Part shown: piece after piece, positions 1 through 10,910 of the stretch
Layout of the letters: each line of letters starts with the position of its first letter
Position numbering within the stretch: position 1 is the stretch's first letter
Assembly: GCF_032854445.1 (NCBI RefSeq)
Contig: NC_088306.1
Location: 1,981,873-2,041,872, forward strand
Origin: Liolophura sinensis
Lineage: Eukaryota > Mollusca > Polyplacophora > Chitonida > Chitonidae
Direction of reading: 5' to 3'
DNA: 60,000 nucleotides
The notes under the pieces: model-generated
The model's input: the letters and a program-made list of their open reading frames with translations, nothing else
Told to the model about the DNA's origin: nothing
The model's database searches: none
Made by a program: the position numbers and the translations under genes

Positions 1-2400
1 ATAATGGACTGAAAACAGTCGTAGGCAGGGTTTGTTGGATCAGGCTCCACGTATAAACTTTCTACTGGCGAGGTTCTAAAAGCACCAAGGCTAAGCCTCA
101 AACCTTGGTAATAAACAGGATCCAACATTTTAATATACGACTTCCTAGCGAAACCGTAAATGATGGATCCATAATCCAATTAGACCTCACCAGAGAACGA
201 TATAAATTAAGTAAAACTGATCGGTCAGCACCCCAATCGGTGCTAGACACGACCTTAATTAAATCGAGAGCCTTTGTACATTTAGCTTTAAGCATTTTAA
301 TATGAGGTATAAAAGATAGCTTACTATCAAATATTATACCTAAAAATTTGTTTCTCCAATAATTTTAATCTGTTCACCACAAAATTAAGCTCAGGGTAGA
401 GATGAAGTTTCCATTTATTACAAAAATGCATACCGACGGTTTTAGATGTTGAAAATCTAAAACCGTTTTCGGTTGCCCATTTCTCGATTTTATTGAGACA
501 AAGCTGCAGCTGACGTTCGATGTTATTCATATTCTTAGCTCGGTAGCATATAAGGAAATCATCAACATATAAAGAACCCTCTGTGCCAGATGTTAATGTT
601 TTGGCTAGGTTATTTATTTTTATGCTAAACAGAGTTGGTAATACAATGCTGCCCTGGGGTACACCCATTTCCTGCTCATAAGAGTCAGAAAGACTGGACC
701 CCACCCACACCTTAAACTGACGATCAAATAAAAATTGAGATATAAATATAGGTAATCGACCTTTAAGTCCCATATCCGCTAGGTCTTTTAAAACACCATA
801 TTTCCATGTGGTGTCGTAGGCCTTTTCAAGGTCAAAAAATATGGACACCTCATGTTCGTTATTGATGAAGCCATCAGGAATAAAGGTTTCGAATCGAACA
901 AGGTGATCCACAGTGGATCTACCTTGACAAAAAACCGCATTGAATATTAGAAAGTAACTTGTTGGTTTCAAGAAGTCCGTGATTAATCATCCGTTCCATA
1001 GTCTTACAGACACAGCTGGTAAGAGCTATGGGACGGTAATTATTTGGATCAGTATGATCCTTACCCGGTTTGGGAACCGGAATAATACACGCCTCCCTCC
1101 ATGACAGTGCAAAATTACCAGTTATCCAAATATCATTAAGCAAGTCCAAGAGAGTCTCCAGTGGCTCAGCTGGTAAATGGTTCAGAAACTGATAATATAC
1201 GTTATCAGGACCACAGGCAGTATCGTGGGCCTTTTTTAATGCAGTTTTAAGTTCCTCAATATTAAAAGGATGATTATAATCTTCTAAATTTTTGGAAGGA
1301 AAGGGCAATTTAATTTTCTCTTTCTGGTTTTCAATATGTTGGAATTTTTGAGTATAATTCTTCAAAGAAGATTTTTTGGAAATTGTTTCGGCTAATTTAT
1401 TGGCTATATCAGATGGAGAGGTTATTATATTATTTCCATCTTTTAAATGCTGAACTTTTGCTTTATTAGTTTTGCCCTTGAGTTTCTGAACCATGTTCCA
1501 GACCTTACGCATGGGTGTTTTTGACGTAATGCCTGAGACAAAGTTCCGCCAACAAGATCGTCTCTTGCACTTGATTAATCGACGAGCCTAAGATCTAAAA
1601 TTACGAACCTGGTTTAAATGATTATCAGTAAGACAATGATTAAATCTTCTTTCAGCCTTTTTGGGGTCCTTAATGGCTTTACGACAGTCATTGTCGTACC
1701 AGGGTTTACCCTTGGATTTTGGATTTGTCGAGGTCTTAGGGATAGTTCTGTCAGCGGCTTCTAAAACAAGCTCATTAAATTTTAATACAGGATTATCTGC
1801 TGCATTGAGAGTCTGAGGTGATATCAGCCTCACAAAAACATCTCAAATGCGATCCAATCTGCTTTATCGAATTTCCACTTAGCTACACGTTCTAAAGAAT
1901 TAGAAGGGATATGCTCTAGGATAATAGGAAAATGGTCACTACCACAAAGATCGTCATGCACCTTCCAAGAAAAATCAAGGAGAAGTGATGGATGGGTGAG
2001 ATCGATAGCAGAATAAGCGCCATTACCTGGATGTAAATAGGTATTAGAACCATCATTGAAATGACACAGTTCTTCGTTGGATAAGAAGTTTTCTACTATC
2101 TTGCCCTTATCATTTATGTTGTTAATGCTCCATAGGGGGTTATGGGAATTAAAATCTCCCATAAGTATAAAAAGGTTTTGGCAACTGTTTTAAATTATGT
2201 AACTGGAAAGCTGACAAAGAAATGTTCGGGGGAATATACACTGAACATAATGTGATTGTTTTACATAATGAAACACGAAGGGCCACAGCCTGAAGCTCTG
2301 TATCCAGAACAACAGGGCTGTGAATAATATTGTTATTGAGGAAGATAGAAGAGCCGCCTGCAGCTCGCTCTTCTTCATTTGAGTACGTACGGTATGAGTA
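1..2400 (-). pseudogene. LINE ORF2: endonuclease plus reverse transcriptase, broken
   Basis: Pieces in order on the minus strand are: endonuclease N-terminus (2190-2400, containing SSIFLNNNIIHSP and VYIPPN), endonuclease core (1830-2162, GDFNSHNPLW ... GSDHFPIILE), linker (1588-1833, KPWYDNDCRKAI), RT fingers and palm (919-1512, GPDNVYYQFLNHLP, WREACIIPVPKPGK, YRPIALTS), RT palm (327-971, GRSTVDHLVRFET, FDLEKAYD, GVPQGSIVLPTLFSI, YVDDFLICY) and the thumb/connector (1-330, DYGSIIYGFARKSYIKMLDP). The stop TAG at 1588-1590 lies in the same frame as the flanking pieces, so it is a nonsense change. A frameshift near 925-960 joins the two RT parts. The catalytic Asp residues of the palm are still readable. 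Confidence 0.88.
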
Positions 2401-2452
2401 ATTTTTAAGAGTTACTTTGTCTTTGAAAGTTTGGATAGGATCCCTAGTGGCC

Positions 2453-3544
2453 TTAGGAGGGATGCTCTGTGGGGCGACTAGGTTTATTAGTTATTTTATT
2501 ATTATTTTGAGATTGACTTTTGGACCTATTTTTGTCATTTTTAGGGCAATTGGGCTCAGCTGGTTTACCAGGGTGTTCTATACTATTTACTGTTTTATTT
2601 GTTCTTTTGAAGGCGTTTGATTTGAGGGAGTTGCACAGAAACATAACTAGGTTTGTCGTTTCCAATGAGCCAAGTCCAAGAAGTTTGAGTAGCAACAGTT
2701 GCAACTCGCTTGACCACATTGGCAAACGAAGTCGGTAGAGAAGTATTAGAAAGTGAGGCTAATTTTCGGGCGTCCTGGTAGGAGATATTGTTTTTAATTT
2801 TCAAGTTGATAGTTTGTTTTTCATTAACGAAAAGCAGACAGTCCCTTGAGGAGGCAATGTGATCTCAACTGCAGTTGCAACACTTAACTGTGTTGCTGCA
2901 GTCGAAACCATCATGCCCTTCACTGCCGCATCTGAAGCAAATGAGTTTGTTCTTACATTGTCCCGTGTCATGACCAAATCTTTGGCAATTAAAACAACGT
3001 GTAGGATTGGGGATATATAAATCCACATTAACCCTATACGGGCCAACGTGGATATGAGACGGAAGGGAGGTAGTGTTAAAGGTCAGCAGGTATGTATTAA
3101 GTTTAAAGAGGTTACCAGATTTCTTCGTAACGAAGCGTTTCACTCTGGTAACACCCCGTGAATTTAGTTCTTGGCAAATTTCTTCCTCAGTCAGGTCAGT
3201 TATATCACCATTCCGGTCACGAATGATTCCCCGACAGCTGTTCAGGGAATGGTGAGGGAACGTGAAAACAATAAGAATGTCTCTGGATCTAAGTTTTTTA
3301 ACGGTTTTTTTAGAGTTGCAGCTGCGCCCTGAAGAGCCCTTTGCAGAAGAAACGGGTGAATTTTTGAAGCCGGCTTTTGTTCACTCTTAGTTGAGAGAAC
3401 AATTAAAGCCGGCCAACTGCTCTGTTGATTATCCAGTGAGTCAGACAACTTCCCGTTTTTATCAGCACTTGAAGACGAAGTCGGCCGATAGGAAGATCTA
3501 TTAGATATATAGGAAACATTTGAAGGAAATTGTAGTGCAGACAT
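2453..3544 (-). pseudogene. LINE ORF1, gag-like RNA-binding protein, frameshifted
   Basis: The frame opens with ATG at 3544 (MSALQFPSNVS) in a Ser-rich, disordered N-terminus. After a frameshift near 3260 it continues through EEEICQELNSRGVTRVKRF and VGPYRVNVDLYIPNPTRC. Then come CCHC zinc knuckles around 2880-3010: CFNCQRFGHDTGQC, CFRCGSEGHDGFDC and a third starting CCNC. Two further frame changes lead into a Lys/Asn/Pro-rich C-terminus ending near 2453. ORF1 proteins of this type coat the element RNA. It lies directly upstream of ORF2 on the same strand, as expected for the family. At least three frameshifts make it non-functional. Confidence 0.85.
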
Positions 3545-4140
3545 GGTATGTGTATATATATTTCACCCCATATGTTTTCCACCCACCACGGAGTGCCAAG
3601 GGCGATACCTGAACCTTGGAATATGCGGCAGGAAAGACACCAAGGATTCCAAATGAGGTATACTCGAACAGATTGATTTATACCAAATGTTAAATTCAAT
3701 CTACTCGATTGACCCATGAGCCACCGCCTCAAAGCGTAGTCCCGCAAACGATATTTCAAAAATAAACATTTGTTCGCTAAATGATGTGCTGTTATTGAGG
3801 CAATTGGGACCACGCAGAGGCAAGACATGACCAAGCCGATTGATCGGACCGGGCCCATCAGACCTCCCGCCTCTCCCCAAGTAAGGGCCAAAGTGACGTG
3901 TTGGGCGTGAGGATCTTGCAAGACCAACACGCCCTCAGCCACCGGGATCCGGTCCTCGTAGATTACGGGTCGCAACACACGGCAAACAGGTCGCTCCCCG
4001 GTTGCCTCTAACACAACCGGGAAGATGTGAGCCCATTATATTCACCGGGCTCACACAGGAGAGCTCTAGGTTAGTCGACTTTTACGACGAGCTTGCCTAG
4101 TAGGGCTGATGTCCTATTCTTATCATCCCGAAAGCCCCAC
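3545..4140 (-). other. Probable 5' untranslated region of the LINE
   Basis: This stretch upstream of ORF1 is more G+C-rich than its surroundings. It holds a long open frame (3403-4014) that overlaps ORF1 in another phase and shows no recognisable domain, so I do not call it a protein. I/Nimb-type elements usually carry an internal promoter here; I cannot point to one. The 5' boundary near 4140 is an estimate from where composition changes. Confidence 0.45.
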
Positions 4141-4149
4141 GGGGGAATG

Positions 4150-4942
4150 TATCTATGGGAACTTAATTAAAAAGTATGTCGAATTGCCTAGAGCAATTGT
4201 TAAGCTCTCCCAGTTGGATTGAGGCGTTGTATGGAAGACGGTTTTTTACTCGTTCCTTGATCACAACTTAAATTAACTTCGGTTATAAGTTACTCCACGA
4301 TATCTTACCCGTAAAAGAAAGATTCCGGAGAAGGAATGTGGTCACCGATGACTCGTGTGTATTTTGTCAGCACTCAAGAGACTGAAATCCATTTATTTGT
4401 AGAATGTCAGGTGATCCAACAAGTGCTTGATCATTTTGTGCGAGTGTCTTTCTTGAACGCAAATTTCCTTCCTGTTTACGATACAAAACTAACTTACAGA
4501 TTATTTGATGGCCACGTTGACAAGCAAGATTTGCCAATATGTTTGTACCTGATAAGTCATTCAGTTTTCTGTATGGTGTGCCAGAAATGACAATGTGTTC
4601 GATGTCAAAAAGAGGGACGTTAACTTTATCATTAGAACTGTTAAGGGTATTATCAAAACTCGTATACATGTTGACTTTGTTAGGTTAAAACAGCCAACAA
4701 TTTCAAACAGGTTGCTGTAAAAACAATGTCTTTTGTAAAATACACAATGGCAAACCTATATTTCTGATGAAATAATTCAATCGTGTAATTTTGATTGTGA
4801 TATCTCACAAAGCTATAGATATTGTGATATGTTTATTTTAACGTAAACAACTATGTAGATTACGCATGGTATCTGTTAGACCTCATTGTCTATTTGTGAT
4901 ATTTAACTGTGAATCAATTATATTTCTTAAAAAAAAAAAGTC
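4150..4942 (+). mobile_element. L1/Tx1-like LINE, 3' end of ORF2 plus tail
   Basis: Near 4285-4370 the plus strand reads YKLLHDILPVKERFRRRNVV followed by CVFCQ. After a one-base frame change it gives IHLFVECQ, the C-x2-C...H...C knuckle found at the C-terminus of L1/Tx1-type ORF2. Decayed sequence follows to an A-run at about 4929-4940, which I take as the poly(A) tail. Everything upstream of the ORF2 C-terminus is missing, as is usual for 5'-truncated LINE copies. The left boundary is approximate. Confidence 0.7.
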
Positions 4943-4945
4943 TAA

Positions 4946-5036
4946 CCATGGTTTCGCGGTTGGTTCTAGCGTGTTGTCAAATTACATGTATTTCTAATCA
5001 TCTGGATTTTGTCTCTCCTCTTTTCTTTGTAATATC
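4946..5036 (+). repeat. 90-bp repeat copy 1, next to a LINE tail
   Basis: Begins ATGGTTTCGCGGTTGGTTCT and shares the core GTTGTCAAATTACATGTATT with a second copy at 7312-7402. It starts within a few bases of the LINE A-run. The copies are roughly 80% alike by eye. Function unknown. Confidence 0.7.
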
Positions 5037-6240
5037 AACATTGTCCGTGTAATCAATTAATTTATCATTTAGGTTTTGAGTTGGTGAGGAAATAGGTTAT
5101 AGGCGGATACTTTATCGGGTCCTAAAAGTTTCAAAGAGTTTATGAGCAATTTTCTCAAACTGAAAAATATCTATCTCGTAACTGCGGCACTAATCTTATG
5201 GTTTAAGGCAACCCCAAGTTTTGGAGCATAACAAAAAGGACTTTCACTAGGCCTCTCATCTCAACTTCAAATGGCCTTCTTTCTCAAGTTTTAATTTTTT
5301 TTTTCGTTCTAACACCCGTCCTTTTCTGAATTATTAATTCTCTTAACCTTATACCCGCAGAAACCTCGCCCCAAGGCCTATACGCATCTAACGCTATTTC
5401 AAACTCCCCTAATTCTACCAAACACTTGGCAATGCTATACTGCACATCTTTCCCCCCGTCATAACTTTGAATACCAAGACCGGAAGTATTGGCTCTAAAG
5501 TAAGTCACTCTTGTTTAAAGAATCATAAACCTTCCTGATCGGCCGCTTTTGCAAGCTCGTTGGGCTTAAAACCGGTGACATGGTGAATTGAAATCTTCTG
5601 GTAGAATACAGTGCGAAGTCAACGACTGAAATGGTACAAATTACAGCCACAATGCAAGGCGTCAGCGACAGTGTTCAATTCCCGGACGAGTCCCCAGTTT
5701 GTTACGGCCTAACTGTATGAAAAAGGGCTGTTTCAAAGTACAAGAAAGCTAAGCCGCACAAAAATTTAACCAGCAGAGTTAAGTTTATCAGGTACTGGTA
5801 TTATATAACCATACAAAAGGTACTTTTTACAAGGTAATTATATAACAATAGTGCAAAGGTTTTTCCTTCGACCAGATAAGACACGATGTCAAAGTCCATA
5901 GCCCTTAACAAGTAACACGAATATGCTCACATAAGTCCACAAAAAGGACGAACACGAGAGAAAAATATTCAAGGCAGAATATCAGTACAATAATAAAAGT
6001 GCTCAATTACACGTAACTCCGGACTAAGTTAAACGAAGAGGGCCGCCATGCGTTACACAGTACATAGTTAATAACGTTGGAGGACAACTGGCTAGTACAG
6101 TGCTGCACGGCTATCTTTAAACATAGCCTGCTCCTCTCACTGACTGTAACCGCCGAGAGAGGCCTTTTTATACTTCTGCGAGTAGCTTCTATAAGACGAC
6201 GTCATTCATCGCTAGGAACTCTGTGGGCCAAACGAGGGGT
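5037..6240. other. No recognised gene; one unidentified frame
   Basis: A minus-strand frame at 5284-5508 (no ATG start) contains GKDVQYSIAKCLVELGEFEI and ends in a Lys/Arg-rich tail. The middle is helix-like and could be a TPR-like fragment, but I cannot name it and see no convincing splice sites around it. The rest, including a region rich in CGAG and ACAAGG words near 5700-6000, shows nothing I can identify. Confidence 0.3.
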
Positions 6241-6244
6241 CATC

Positions 6245-6327
6245 GAAGCTTCGTGTCGTGGTACATACAGAAGGACTGCTGCCTAAACATAGGTCACGGA
6301 GGCTTCGTGTCGTGGTACATACAGAGG
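6245..6327 (+). repeat. Direct repeat pair, about 25 bp each
   Basis: The string GCTTCGTGTCGTGGTACATA occurs at about 6248 and again at about 6303, followed in both cases by CAGA. The second copy sits at the start of the readable LINE coding sequence. It may be a duplication linked to insertion; evidence is thin. Confidence 0.5.
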
Positions 6328-6329
6328 GG

Positions 6330-6992
6330 TTGTATAAAACTGGAGCTGTGAATTCAGCCTTGTGTAGTATATGTGGGAAAAAACCTGAAGATATAGTACA
6401 TATATTTTTGAAATGTGAATCTTTGAGTCCATTTTCATTTGTACGTAAATGATTTGTTGAAAAACACTTTTTCAAAAAGCTCCACATTTGTATCCAACTT
6501 ACATTCATTTGAGTGTTTACTGCTTTTTCGGGTTCTTTGGTAAGCCAAGACTTTTCAATGAAAATGCTGCAAACATAATGTGTTTCTACGGCTAGATTTG
6601 TAATTGAAAAAAGAAGGCGTGCAAAGACTTTTCATGGCATTGATATTGATATTCACAGACAATTTGCATACTGTGTTGAACAGACGTTTGAACAGTGATT
6701 ACTTTAGATTTAAAAGGCGGAGATTTTTCCAAACGATTTTTGCGAAAACAGTCATGTCATAAAATTATCATTTATGAAATTATCAAATTATCATTAACTC
6801 ATTTATGTTTTTAAATATATACCAAGTATGACTTTTTATTGTTAAAAGCTAAAATTGTGTATACATCCCCCACCTTTCTGTAATATTATTTCTTTTAACT
6901 TTGGGATAAAAAATTGTGCCGTGTACATTGTCTCAGTCTTATATTGTACATTTCAACAGTTCTTATCAATAAACACAATAAGAAAAAAAAAG
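6330..6992 (+). mobile_element. L1/Tx1-like LINE, ORF2 C-terminus, 3' UTR and A-rich tail
   Basis: The plus strand reads SALCSICGKKPEDIVHIFLK with a downstream C, the C-terminal C-x2-C...H...C knuckle of L1/Tx1-like ORF2. A stop follows after FSFVRK. About 540 bp of A+T-rich 3' sequence carries AATAAA near 6968 and ends in an A-run at 6980-6992. The very next bases are the 3' half of a tRNA gene, so the tail marks the integration point. The 5' end is truncated. Confidence 0.72.
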
Positions 6993-7042
6993 CACTCTGG
7001 ACTCTGAATCCAGCGATCCAAGTTCAAATCTCGGTGGAACCT
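6993..7042 (+). pseudogene. tRNA-Gln(CTG), 3' half only
   Basis: The bases from GCACTCTGGACTCTGAATCC onward match the 3' part of eukaryotic tRNA-Gln: anticodon stem CTGGA/TCCAG with loop CTCTGAA (anticodon CTG), variable loop, a T arm containing AGTTCAAATCT (B-box-like), then the 3' acceptor strand GGAACC. The first ~21 bases of the tRNA (acceptor 5' strand and D arm, which carry the A box) are absent and replaced by the A-rich tail of a LINE. It cannot make a tRNA as it stands. Confidence 0.8.
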
Positions 7043-7129
7043 AATTTAATATTTTAAACAATTGTATGAGATTTTTTTAAAATGTCCCGGGGAATTGGTA
7101 ATGTGTTCCGGCGTAATTACTGCCCTGTG

Positions 7130-7196
7130 GTGGTACTTGCATCATGAGTGTTTGCCGTTATGCAAGGATCCGAGTTCCAATCTCGGTGCAATCATA
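7130..7196 (+). pseudogene. Second tRNA-like relic
   Basis: A T-arm-like hairpin CCGAG-TTCCAAT-CTCGG is preserved at about 7169-7187, and CTTGCAT/ATGCAAG forms another stem just upstream. The ends do not pair as an acceptor stem and no clear anticodon arm exists. It may be a decayed tRNA-Gln copy, since GATCCGAGTTC...CTCGGTG is close to tRNA-Gln. Confidence 0.45.
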
Positions 7197-7311
7197 TGCC
7201 TAAGAGCATCTAATTTTTTGCATTTTTGGCAACTATAATACTGGGAAATCTCTGAAACTACCCATGCCTTGCAAAGTCTGAAACATGACCACATCCCTGA
7301 AGACATTGTAA

Positions 7312-7402
7312 GTATGGTTTCGCGGTTGATTCTATCATGTTGTCAAATTACATGTATTTCTAATTATTTGAATTCTTTCACTTTTCTTTTCTTATCAACA
7401 CT
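7312..7402 (+). repeat. 90-bp repeat copy 2
   Basis: Matches the copy at 4946-5036 over ATGGTTTCGCGGTTGATTCT and GTTGTCAAATTACATGTATT. Both copies lie downstream of the 3' end of an L1/Tx1-like LINE, here after the tRNA relics. Confidence 0.7.
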
Positions 7403-7959
7403 GACGCTTCGGGAAAGTAAATACCAGATAATACCGGGTCACTGGAAACTAGACAACTGAGAATTTAATGAGTACATGGAGGCCGTCGCTAAGTGACCTA
7501 GAATGTAATTTATCGAGGAGATTCTCTTTGTGTACAGCTGGCGTAGTTGAAACAGCACACCAATGTTACAGTCAGTGTATGCGGACTGATACAGATGCAT
7601 TGTTATGATCAAGATCACCAAACCATAAATGTATTATACACAACCCCTACTTTTGGTTACAAAGTTTCAAAGATTTTATTACTACTGTTGAGGTGTCCAT
7701 TGTTTGTGTAAAGGTGAATCTGTCTTGTCTTGGGGATGGTGATGCAGGCCGAAGCTCATGAGGTATGTACTTCAGCACCAGGTCGCCTAAGGAAAGCGAA
7801 ACTGAAAAAGGATGATATCTCTGACGAAGATGCACTTTAGCTGATGTGGACGACAGTGTTTGCACTGTCACGTCCGATGGCATTGTTCATGATGATCCAG
7901 AGGGTTCATTAATGCAGATGACCCCCTACACCATATTAGGACAGTAAGACTGATTGGAC
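7403..7959. other. No recognised gene
   Basis: No coding signal I trust. The part from 7640 onward could be decayed LINE sequence, because the endonuclease fragment begins immediately after it, but I recognise no motif. Confidence 0.3.
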
Positions 7960-8420
7960 AGGAATTTTGCGTGAAATTGTTCAAGATCTATGGGCATGTA
8001 CGCCTCCTTTACTAGTTATAATGTCTGTTCAAACGCTCATGTTCGTTTTGATTCATTTAATGTGAATGGTTTGCGTGATACTAACAAAGATAGGCAGGTG
8101 GAGAATTTCGTATTCAACAACCATATTGATGTCGTATTTTTGCCAGAAACACCCTTTACCAAATATAACAAACACCAGGTGTCAATATCCCCGAAGATGC
8201 GCGCTGTATTTTATTTTCAAGGCTGTTGGCCCGTCATTTCTGAATCATAACTTGATAATTTTCCGTTTACAGTGGGCTATGATATAGTAGCATCCCCACC
8301 TATGCGATCGCAGGTCTTGTCACAAGCTTTGGCTTCTAGTTGTAATGTATACTCGTATTATGCAGGATCTAAACGAAAAGGTGTTACTATAAAATAGAGA
8401 CATAATTTTACTTGCTTTTG
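7960..8420 (+). mobile_element. L1/Tx1-like LINE, endonuclease N-terminus fragment
   Basis: The plus strand reads SFNVNGLRDTNKDRQVENFV followed by IDVVFLPETPFTKYNKHQ, the opening of an APE-type endonuclease (canonical N-x-N/NGL and Q-E-T; here Q is replaced by P). Decayed continuation includes FTVGYDI and a change of frame. The rest of ORF2 is missing. It could belong with the C-terminal fragments at 4150-4942 or 6330-6992, but the order is wrong for one element. Confidence 0.65.
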
Positions 8421-8666
8421 ATGATATGTTCTATTTGCGAACACATTATTTTCGTCTAGATTTGGAAATTATTTTTAATTGCAAATGGCTTATCAGCTCT
8501 GTTTGGGGTCACACGCATGCCGTGTGGAATAAACATTTATCGAAACTGCATGTGATTTTCTCTCAGCGAATGTTTAGCGTAGAATCTACTAAACGTACAA
8601 ATAAAATGACTTTATCTTCTTCGATAACGACACCTTATAACCCGTGAAGAAGGTTTGTATAGATAG

Positions 8667-8737
8667 TTGGCCGCCGTCGTATAAGGTAAAATATTCTTTT
8701 GTACGGCATAAAAAACCAATCAAATAATACAATAATC
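8667..8737 (+). mobile_element. SINE family A, 3' fragment
   Basis: Contains GGCCGCCGTCGTATAAG, a derivative of AATATTCTTGAGTACGGCG and ACCAATCAAATAA, the 3' end of the tRNA-derived SINE seen many times in this window. Confidence 0.75.
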
Positions 8738-9131
8738 ATAAAGGTATAAACAACAAATACAACACTGCATGGCGAAGGTTACAACGCCACACGTAACCGA
8801 TGGAATAGGGCAGATAAGGACTTGAAAGGGTTAGGATTTCAATTAAAAAAGAAATCAACGACTGAAATAAATGTTAACTGTAACACCATTAATGAGTCAT
8901 AAATTTAGTATTTACGAAGACCACACCGGGAAGGGATTTCTTGTATGATATAGCATTATCTTTTATTGCGACAAATTCAACCTTAAAGTCCTCGATGGCA
9001 CATGGTGAACAAACCAATTAGACATATTCCCGGAACCCGGATGTTATACAGGGAGTTAGCTTTAACCCTCCGATACCTCTAACCAAGGATTAAATGTTTT
9101 ATTCCAGGATTGTATCACTGGTATCAATGGT
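8738..9131. other. No recognised feature
   Basis: No reading frame with recognisable content and no repeat structure that I can see before the tandem array begins. Confidence 0.3.
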
Positions 9132-9445
9132 GTAGGCAAACATCAAGGCTACTCTGCACACAAACACCAAGTCTACTCTGCATACAAACATCAAGTCTAC
9201 TCTGCAGACAAACATCAAGTCTACTCTGCAGACAAACATTAAGTCTACTATGCAGGCAAAGATCAAGTCCACAGCGCAAGCAAACGTCAACTTCACAGTG
9301 CAAACAAAATACATAGACTTATCTGCAGACAAACATCAAGTCCACATTCGAAACAAATGTCAAGTCTTCTCTGCAGATAAACATCCGGTCTACAGTGCAA
9401 GCAAATATCAAGTGCAGAGTGCAAACAAAAAAATCCAAAAGCAGA
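9132..9445 (+). repeat. 24-bp minisatellite
   Basis: About 12 diverging units of CAAACATCAAGTCTACTCTG plus CAGA. The unit length is a multiple of three, so both strands stay open and give an 8-residue repeat such as VDLMFVCR; this is a by-product, not a gene. Confidence 0.9.
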
Positions 9446-9539
9446 TAATTGTGATATACACAGTTTAATCAAACATAATGTTCACAGTGAGGCGAATAAC
9501 ATTATTTTTATGTGAAAGGACGCATATACAATTTTATAG

Positions 9540-10215
9540 TATATGTACAAATATAAAATACACTGTGGAAACAAACATAATGTAGTCAATGTAATAAAAC
9601 GACATGTACACAACATAAATAAACATATTGTACACAATTTAATAAAACGATATGTACACAACGAACACAAACATAATGTAGACAATGTAATATAACATGT
9701 ACACAACGAAAACAAACATATCGTACACAACGTTATAAACATGTACACAATGTAATAAAACGACATGCTACAAAGTAAATAAACATATCGTACAAAAAAA
9801 TAAGAAAACGACATGTACACAACGTAAATACACATATAATACACAATGCAATAAAACGACATGTACACAACGTAAATAAACATATCGTACACAATGTAAT
9901 AAAATGAAAAGTACACTACGTAAATAAACATATCGCACACAATGTAATAAAACGACATGTACACAACGTGCACGATGTAATAAAACGACATGCACACGAC
10001 AAAAAAATCGTACATGATGTAAAAAAAACATGTATATAACGCAAGTAAACACGTAGTACACAATATAATTAAATGACATAACGTATATAAGCATATTGTA
10101 CACAATGTAATAAAACGACATGTACACAACGTAAATAAACATACTGAACACATTGTAATAAAAGGACATGTACATTATGTCAAAAAACATAATGTGCAAA
10201 AAACAGACATCACGT
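9540..10215 (+). repeat. 24-bp array with 48-bp higher-order unit
   Basis: Alternating 24-bp subunits ACACAATGTAATAAAACGAC(ATGT) and ACACAACGTAAATAAACATA(TCGT) make a 48-bp unit, with indels in places. A 223-residue minus-strand frame (9482-10153) rich in Cys, Tyr, Phe and Leu runs through it and is explained by the repeat. It follows the 24-bp array at 9132 and may be an older part of the same array. Confidence 0.88.
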
Positions 10216-10439
10216 GCACAGCGCAAAAATATATAAAATCCACATTTCGAACACACCTGACTTAGACAGTTCAAAAAGAGTTTGGCATTGCCCCCTTACC
10301 TGCATTTTGCGGCTTTATCTCAATACCTGTACATATATATCTGTAATATTTGCCACGAAATTTAGTTCTCCTGATTATGGCAAAATAACGTGTCAAAATG
10401 AACCTTTCGTTTCCTGGGGTTACACTACTCGAGCAATAC

Positions 10440-10910
10440 GTAAAACAGTGCGTTCGTAGAGCATAATGTACACAACTGACGTAAACATGGCATAATCATG
10501 GCATGTCATAGATCATAGAAAATAAAAGTAGAGCAGCGACGATAGTGTGATAGCTGGCAAATGTTCACACGTACTCGGTAACATGCGACCCCTTGTCAAT
10601 CTACCTAAATTTGGATTTTATTCCAGCTGTTCATGTAAATTCCTAATCAGTAGCAAATGACAGTCCTCTTCCTCCCAGCACCAATGAAGTGATGTCAGTT
10701 GCAATTTATTAGACAACTCTTGTGTATATTATGTTATGTCACATGCATAATGTTCACAGTGGAAAACCATGAACAAACTTACTTTGTGGAACCACAGTGA
10801 AAACTGCCATAATGCACACGGCGCAATAAAAATTATTGTAAATTACAACAAAAAAATTTTGTGCACAGCAGAAATAAACATAACATTCAGAGCACAACTC
10901 GGATTAATAT
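10440..10910 (+). repeat. Decayed continuation of the CATAATGTACACA repeat
   Basis: Scattered pieces such as CATAATGTACACAAC, CATAATGTTCACAGTGG, CATAATGCACACGGCG and AAATAAACATAACATTC resemble the 24-bp subunits of the array at 9540-10215. A repeat E copy (10545-10720) interrupts them. Confidence 0.5.
10545..10720 (+). repeat. Dispersed repeat E, copy 1
   Basis: Shares AGCTGGCAAATG-TCACACGTA, CTTGTCAAT-TACCT, CAGCTGTTCATGTAAATTCC and GAAGTGATGTCAGTTGCAAT with copies at 35325-35490 (plus), 40885-41040 and 45355-45470 (minus). No coding content recognised. Confidence 0.65.

Larger units (their letters stand above)
1..4140 (-). mobile_element. Non-LTR retrotransposon (LINE), I/Nimb/jockey type, 3' end beyond the left edge
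   Basis: Read on the minus strand, the element runs from about 4140 (5' end, approximate) down to base 1 and continues outside the window. In order it holds a probable 5' untranslated part, a gag-like ORF1 with zinc knuckles, an endonuclease with MGDFNSHNPLW and SDHFPIILE, and a reverse transcriptase with YRPIAL, FFDLEKAYD and YVDD. The post-RT segment contains LRLSLGAFRTSPVESLYVE, which is typical of jockey/I/Nimb ORF2. Any RNase H and the 3' tail would lie to the left. Several frameshifts and one in-frame stop show it is dead. The clade name is from motif memory, not a tree. Confidence 0.88.

Noticed and set aside
3403-4014. 203-residue frame overlapping the LINE ORF1 start
   Set aside because: No gag, RNA-binding or other motif; overlaps the real ORF1 in another phase and lies in the probable 5' UTR.
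9482-10153. 223-residue Cys/Tyr/Phe-rich open frame on the minus strand
   Set aside because: It lies wholly inside the 24/48-bp array and its 8-residue period follows from the DNA period; the overlapping frame 9768-10274 behaves the same way.
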